Positions 59,474 to 64,000 of a stretch of 64,000 nt of DNA are shown piece by piece (position 1 is the first letter of the stretch; each line of letters starts with the position of its first letter). The position numbers and the translations under genes were made by a program. The stretch is from Drosophila pseudoobscura (lineage: Eukaryota; Arthropoda; Insecta; Diptera; Drosophilidae). The DNA lies in NCBI RefSeq assembly GCF_009870125.1, contig NC_046683.1:8990001-9054000 (forward strand), read 5' to 3'. Under the pieces are notes generated by a model. It had not been told where the DNA came from. It saw only the letters and a list, made by a program, of their open reading frames with translations, and searched no databases.

Positions 59474-61559
59474 AGACAGAGAAGTGTTGTGCTTTGAAAT
59501 ATTTAACAGGGATTACTTGATTATCCAATTTCCAAAAAACAACAGAAATGAATTGAATAAATATTGGGGCTAATTAATGGATAATCATCATTATCCAGCC
59601 AATGGCCATTGAGTTTTGAGCTCAGTTCCAAGCAGGATGTGTGGCATTGGATCTCTGGCTGGAAAGTGTTAAATTTCAACGTGACATCCGGCCTCTCATT
59701 TGGCCTTGACAAATGTTTAGCCACAAATTGGTATTGTAATTTTGATTGAGCATTTCCGAATAATTGAATAAGTGCTCGAAAGAATGCACATTAGAGGAAA
59801 TTTGAGCAAGAGAGGAGCATGATTGCTATCAGAATACAAGAGCATAAAAGTTGGCATTAAATAGGATAAAAAAAGGAACTATTTCTACCAAGAATACAGA
59901 GATCTATGCATGTACAAATGTAAGGAACAGGGATGGTGATGCATATAGGAAATAGATCAAAGACTCCTAGTTCTCTGCACAAATTTCGCATAAGTGAACG
60001 GCATACATTCGTTACAAGTGATCCCAGTGTTTGTTACAATGAAACAATGAAATATATACACCGTATAAAACCGTGTAAAAAAAGACAGTGATCGAAAACG
60101 CACAAAAACCGAAAGAGAAACCAATATGTACATATTCTCTTTATGCTCTTTCTTGTTTTCGTTTGGTTTCTAGCTGTTTGTGAGCTGTGTGTGTTTTTAT
60201 ATATTTGTGTTGTTATTTTAAACCGTGTTAAATGGAATAAAACCGTGTAAAAACTTCGATTTTCTAACCGTGTTATTTCAAAACCGTGTAAAAAAAGACC
60301 ATGTAAAAACAAAATTAGGTGTATATCGGAAAAAGATACAATACTATGGTATGTCTGAAGAGTCATTCGAACATCGAATGGCACTACATACTAGAGGTGT
60401 CTAAACAAGTGTCTTACAACCGATGAAAGATACGCAGAATTCCGTATGTTCCCATGTAAAAGTCCCCGGTTGTTTGTCGGGCGTGTCATGGGAGAAGTCC
60501 CCACAACTCAGGACACTCTCATTCACGATTCAGACAGGTTTCATTGGGAGACAGGTTAAGATTTCCCCCAGTTTTTATTGGGGGGGCTTGCTCTTCGATG
60601 TAGAAATATTTCTGCATTCAGTATTCCTCTGTCCGCCAGATAACTAAAATTTAAATGAAATTACTATTAAGATTTCTGTATGTGAAAATGAACAAACTTT
60701 CTGCATGAATCCTGGGCCATCACTCCTCCTGCAGCTGCAGATATGTGCATGTGTGATTTGTGGATGGCCAGTCGTCTGTTGAGCCATGAAAAAAGTGGCC
60801 AAAACCAATCAGAGCTGAAACATAAACAAGCAAATTCTCAATACACGAAATTTTTTTCGCAATTTCTGGATGGAGGGGAAAAAGAGCAGAGAAAATCAGG
60901 CTGCTGATGAGCTAAATGACATTATTAATGTCATAACAACAACCCAACGAGAACGGAACGGAACGGACCGGAATGTAACGAACAATGCGAATAATTAAAG
61001 ACAATTGTAAATGGAAGACTGTACGAAATGCATCAGACCCACAAAACCCTGGTCACTGGATTCTACCGCCGCCAGTGAAGTCCAGTTTTTTGCTTTGTTT
61101 TTTTTTTCTGTGGCAATAATTTATATGAGGGGCATACATCCCCAACCCCCAGCACCCGTCTCTCGCCCATGAAAATTATGGAAAATCCGACAAAATATGT
61201 TGGGGTCTGTCTCTGTGTCGCCCCTCCCTTCTGATTTGTATTTTTTTGGGTGATTTCATCAGAATTTCTCTTCAAACGAGTACTCTCATCTCTCGTCTCT
61301 CGTCTGGCATACATACGAGTATTTTCCAACCATTGTTTTCCCCATCGCATCTGTACGGAATGAACATTTATATGCCATGCGTGTACATTTGTCTCTGGTA
61401 TGTATATTTCATTCTATATATGGTCAGTGATGGAATAAATCCGACTCCAGGATTCAAACAAAAAGAACAACAAGACCATATAGAAGGTAATTGATTACTT
61501 GAGGAATAAACAGAAAATTGATTGAGAAAGAAAGCATAAAACGGGAAACTTCTAGTCAG
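59474..61559. other. RhoGAP19D: RhoGAP19D intron 3, middle
   Basis: No gene seen. Five to six ACCGTGT(A/T)AA repeats lie between about 60068 and 60310, and a GGAAC(G)GAACGGA run near 60952-60972. Otherwise ordinary complexity. Confidence 0.5.
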
Positions 61560-62560
61560 AATCTCTGGTTTAAATACTGGAAATGATATTCCAGTCCCAG
61601 AAGCAAGCCTTAGTACGGGGTAGGCTCTTGGAAACCGCTGCACATCGTCTCTCCATAGATCGGACAAGGTCGTACTCACCCCAAACATGTTATCTCTCCA
61701 ACCTTTGGCGCTTACCTTTACCAACTACTCCTCTCCTTCGTTGTTCACGGTTTACATTTATCTTTGCTGGGAAATTTGTCACGTTTTTGTCTCAATGTGG
61801 CTTTTTCTCCCCTCCAAACATGATGTGTGGCGTGACGTAGAGCAGAGATAGAGATTACTCAATGCCAAAACTTACTTTCTCCAGAACATCGGTACGTGTA
61901 GAACGGAGCGAATGGGAAAGGAGGCATACAATAGTTCCTCCTTCGTGGCATGAATAATACTCGTAGATCTTCCACAAAAGAGCGAACTACAATCGGTTGA
62001 GATCCGAAAAGCTCTCGGTATGCTTTTACCTAAGCTGACAAAAGGGTTTGCTAGCGAGTGTCTAGTAGAGCCCTGCATGAACGGGCGAACGAATCGATTC
62101 GTTGGGATTCGGGGACTCGCTTTGAATCGCTCGCCCAACACGGACTGAACGAAGCAACTCAGATCTGAACGAAAGAGAACATAGAGAGAACGAGTAAGCA
62201 GTACAGAGCACCCTCGCCTGTAAATATGTATTCTTATGGGTGCCGAGTATGCGACATGTTTGTGCATGCACAATACCCATGTGTGCAATAATGTTGGACA
62301 TGCGATGATTTTTCCGACGAATCCCAGCAGAAACATGTTGACGGGGTGATTCGAACGCATTAAAGGGGAACGAGTATAGCTGTGATTCTATGAATACTGT
62401 GGATCCAGGAAGAGCTCTTGTGAAAGAATCTAAGCGGTGACAGTCGGCCGAGAAATGCCTGTGTGTGTGAATGGCTAATGGTCTCCTTTTCTTGTTGTTT
62501 TCCATCCACTCTTTCGAGCTGTAACTGTACGTAAAATGTGAGCAAAACAAAGTGGTCTAA
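61560..62560. other. unclassified low-stop block with a 16-bp palindrome
   Basis: About 1 kb without microsatellites, in which two minus-strand frames of 162 codons each (61872-62360 and 62062-62550) overlap in different phases. Neither reads like a conserved protein. A perfect palindrome AACGAATCGATTCGTT lies at 62088-62103, flanked by GGGCGA and, about 45 bp later, TCGCCC. This could be a transposon remnant or a structured RNA source; I cannot classify it. Confidence 0.35.
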
Positions 62561-63169
62561 ACAATTTCCCACTTATTCAGTTTTCACGTCCATCAACCAA
62601 GCTAAAGGGGCTCCAATGTGAGATTTGTGTGTGTTTGTGGGGCCCCGTGGTCGTTGTCGCATATGAATTATTGAGAATAAATTATTTTAATATGCAAAAC
62701 GCAATATCGAACATTTTTCACCCTTTTAGCGACCCTCCTACCCTGTTCCCCTGTGCCCCTGGCCATAATCCAATGGCCCTGTCGTCGTCGTCTCACATTG
62801 CGTATACGCAGCGTTGTTGCATATGAATATGAATAAATAAATCAATTAATATACAGTAAAAAGTTCAGCAACAAAAGCAATAACACAACTCATTGACTAA
62901 TGAAGAAAGAGTCAGTTGATAGAGAGACGCAGAGGGGGAAAGAGAAAGAGAGAGAGAGAGAGATAAAAGCCACTGCAATACCTTGTACAGAAATCGGAGT
63001 GTAAATGGATATACCCGATACTCGACACCGACACTGGCACCCCACCCGAAAGCCCCAGTATTTCGCCCGAACAATACACAATAACAATAGCGTTTTTGTA
63101 TATATTTATATATATATATATTTTTTTTTTTTTGTAACTTGCCGACGTCGTCACACGAATATTTGTTAC

Positions 63170-63185
63170 CGCGCGCGCGCGCGCG
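63170..63185. repeat. (CG)8 alternating tract
   Basis: Sixteen bases of uninterrupted CG alternation, directly after a TA/poly-T region (63100-63133). Alternating CG is the strongest Z-DNA former; such tracts are rare compared with CA in fly DNA. Confidence 0.85.
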
Positions 63186-63309
63186 TTTGTTCCTCTATTG
63201 TTAAACAATTACGAGAAATATTTAATTGAATTTTGTATGGGCGACGCACAAAAAAACAGAATCAGTGGGGAATCAGGGCAGAAGAAGCGAAGAACTGGTG
63301 GGATTTGTC

Positions 63310-63860
63310 CAGAGGAAGAAGCAGTGGAAGCGGACAGAAGAAGCAGTGAGATCTGCCAGAGGAAGAATCAGTCGAGGGAGCAAGAACAAGCAGTGGGAGC
63401 TGGTGAGAAAAAAGGGCAGCTAATCTGTATCTGGCAGAGCAACAGAAAGATCGGATAGAAGAAGCAGGTGGAATCTGAACGAATAGAAGAAGCAGTATAT
63501 TCATGGAAGACAAAGCAGTAGCCGGCCTCTGCCAGAGGAACAAGCAGGGATATCAGATACATACGATACTGTAAATCGTTCTTTATTTTACCTTTCTTAA
63601 GCACTATACGTCTATAAGGACTATACGTCGTACTTACCTGTTGATGATGCTGCTTTTTGGCAGCAGTTCAGGCTGTGTTCAGCAAGCAGTGGTTTGTGCT
63701 AGAGATAAGAGAATCCGTGCAATCAAAGCAGTTCAAGAAGGCAGAACAAACACTGCCGCCGAATAGAAGCAGTGCAGACGCGCAGAAAATTGTGCAGCGG
63801 AAGCGCCAACAGAGGCAGTGACTGCAGGCAGCACAGTGGCAGTGGCAGTGGCAGTGGAAG
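63310..63860. repeat. AAGCAGTG interspersed array, right-hand block
   Basis: About ten AGCAGT copies, mostly (A)GAAGCAGTG(G/A), same orientation as the 34.7 and 49.6 kb blocks, merging on the right into a GGCAGTGGCAGT microsatellite (63830-63900). CTGCCAGAGGAA recurs three times in the left half. The microsatellite and the array may share ancestry. Confidence 0.7.
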
Positions 63861-64000
63861 CAGCAGAGGCACTGGCAGAAGCAGAGGCAGTGGCAGCAGT
63901 AGCAGCAAGGAGGGGGCATACATAGGTCAAATCATTCGGCTATCAACCATGAGAGGAGCGGTATTTCGTTGGTACAGCGGGGGCGTCTGAGGTGCGCGGA

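Noticed and set aside
61872..62550. Two 162-codon minus-strand frames as genes
   Set aside because: They overlap in different phases and neither has domain-like sequence or splice sites.
1..64000. tRNA, rRNA or CRISPR features
   Set aside because: I found no tRNA B-box in a cloverleaf context, no rRNA similarity, and the spaced repeats lack the fixed repeat-spacer form of CRISPR; the sequence is a fly genome.

Overview
The window is Drosophila X-chromosome (Muller A) DNA from a species close to, but not, D. melanogaster. The evidence is three gene models whose spliced products read as fly proteins, with introns of about 50-80 bp obeying GT-AG and fly-type core promoter motifs (DRE, Motif 1). 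The abundant CA/TG, GA, CAG and homopolymer tracts and the swollen introns would suit an obscura-group or similar fly, but I cannot fix the species. The linkage of Tak1 with RhoGAP19D fits melanogaster region 19D-E, from memory.

Layout. 1-13.6 kb is mostly non-coding: a TATA promoter with a possible non-coding first exon (2.04-2.5 kb), a minisatellite (6.2-6.4 kb), a decayed coding-like stretch (6.7-7.3 kb) and an AT-rich block (11.7-13.6 kb). 13.9-15.8 kb holds two small unrecognised genes transcribed divergently from a shared 279-bp spacer: a two-exon gene on the minus strand (373 aa) with a Gly-His repeat tail, and an intronless gene on the plus strand (158 aa). 16.97-24.6 kb is a complete nine-exon Tak1 (681 aa), the MAP3K of Imd/JNK signalling. 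It converges on a complete four-exon BTB-BACK-Kelch gene on the minus strand (26.38-28.38 kb, 599 aa). 28.8-31.0 kb is a promoter-rich interval with three copies of a roughly 170-bp repeat that carries, or abuts, housekeeping promoter motifs. A fourth copy lies just upstream of Tak1. From about 31 kb on, two probable non-coding exons ending in good donors lead into about 23.6 kb without recognisable coding sequence, and then the first three coding exons of RhoGAP19D (PDZ half; the gene runs off the right edge). A probable 51-aa small ORF lies antisense in the following RhoGAP19D intron.

The most unusual content is not a conventional gene. (i) The promoter-associated repeat has four copies in 15 kb. 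(ii) Clusters built on the core AAGCAGT/ACTGCTT occur as at least five separate blocks, each in a single orientation, only in the RhoGAP19D introns. (iii) A second set of arrays is built on AATACCA/TGGTATT, also switching orientation between blocks. (iv) There are two small ORFs with gene-like context. None of these can be assigned to a described system from sequence alone. All coordinates and motif counts were worked out by eye.
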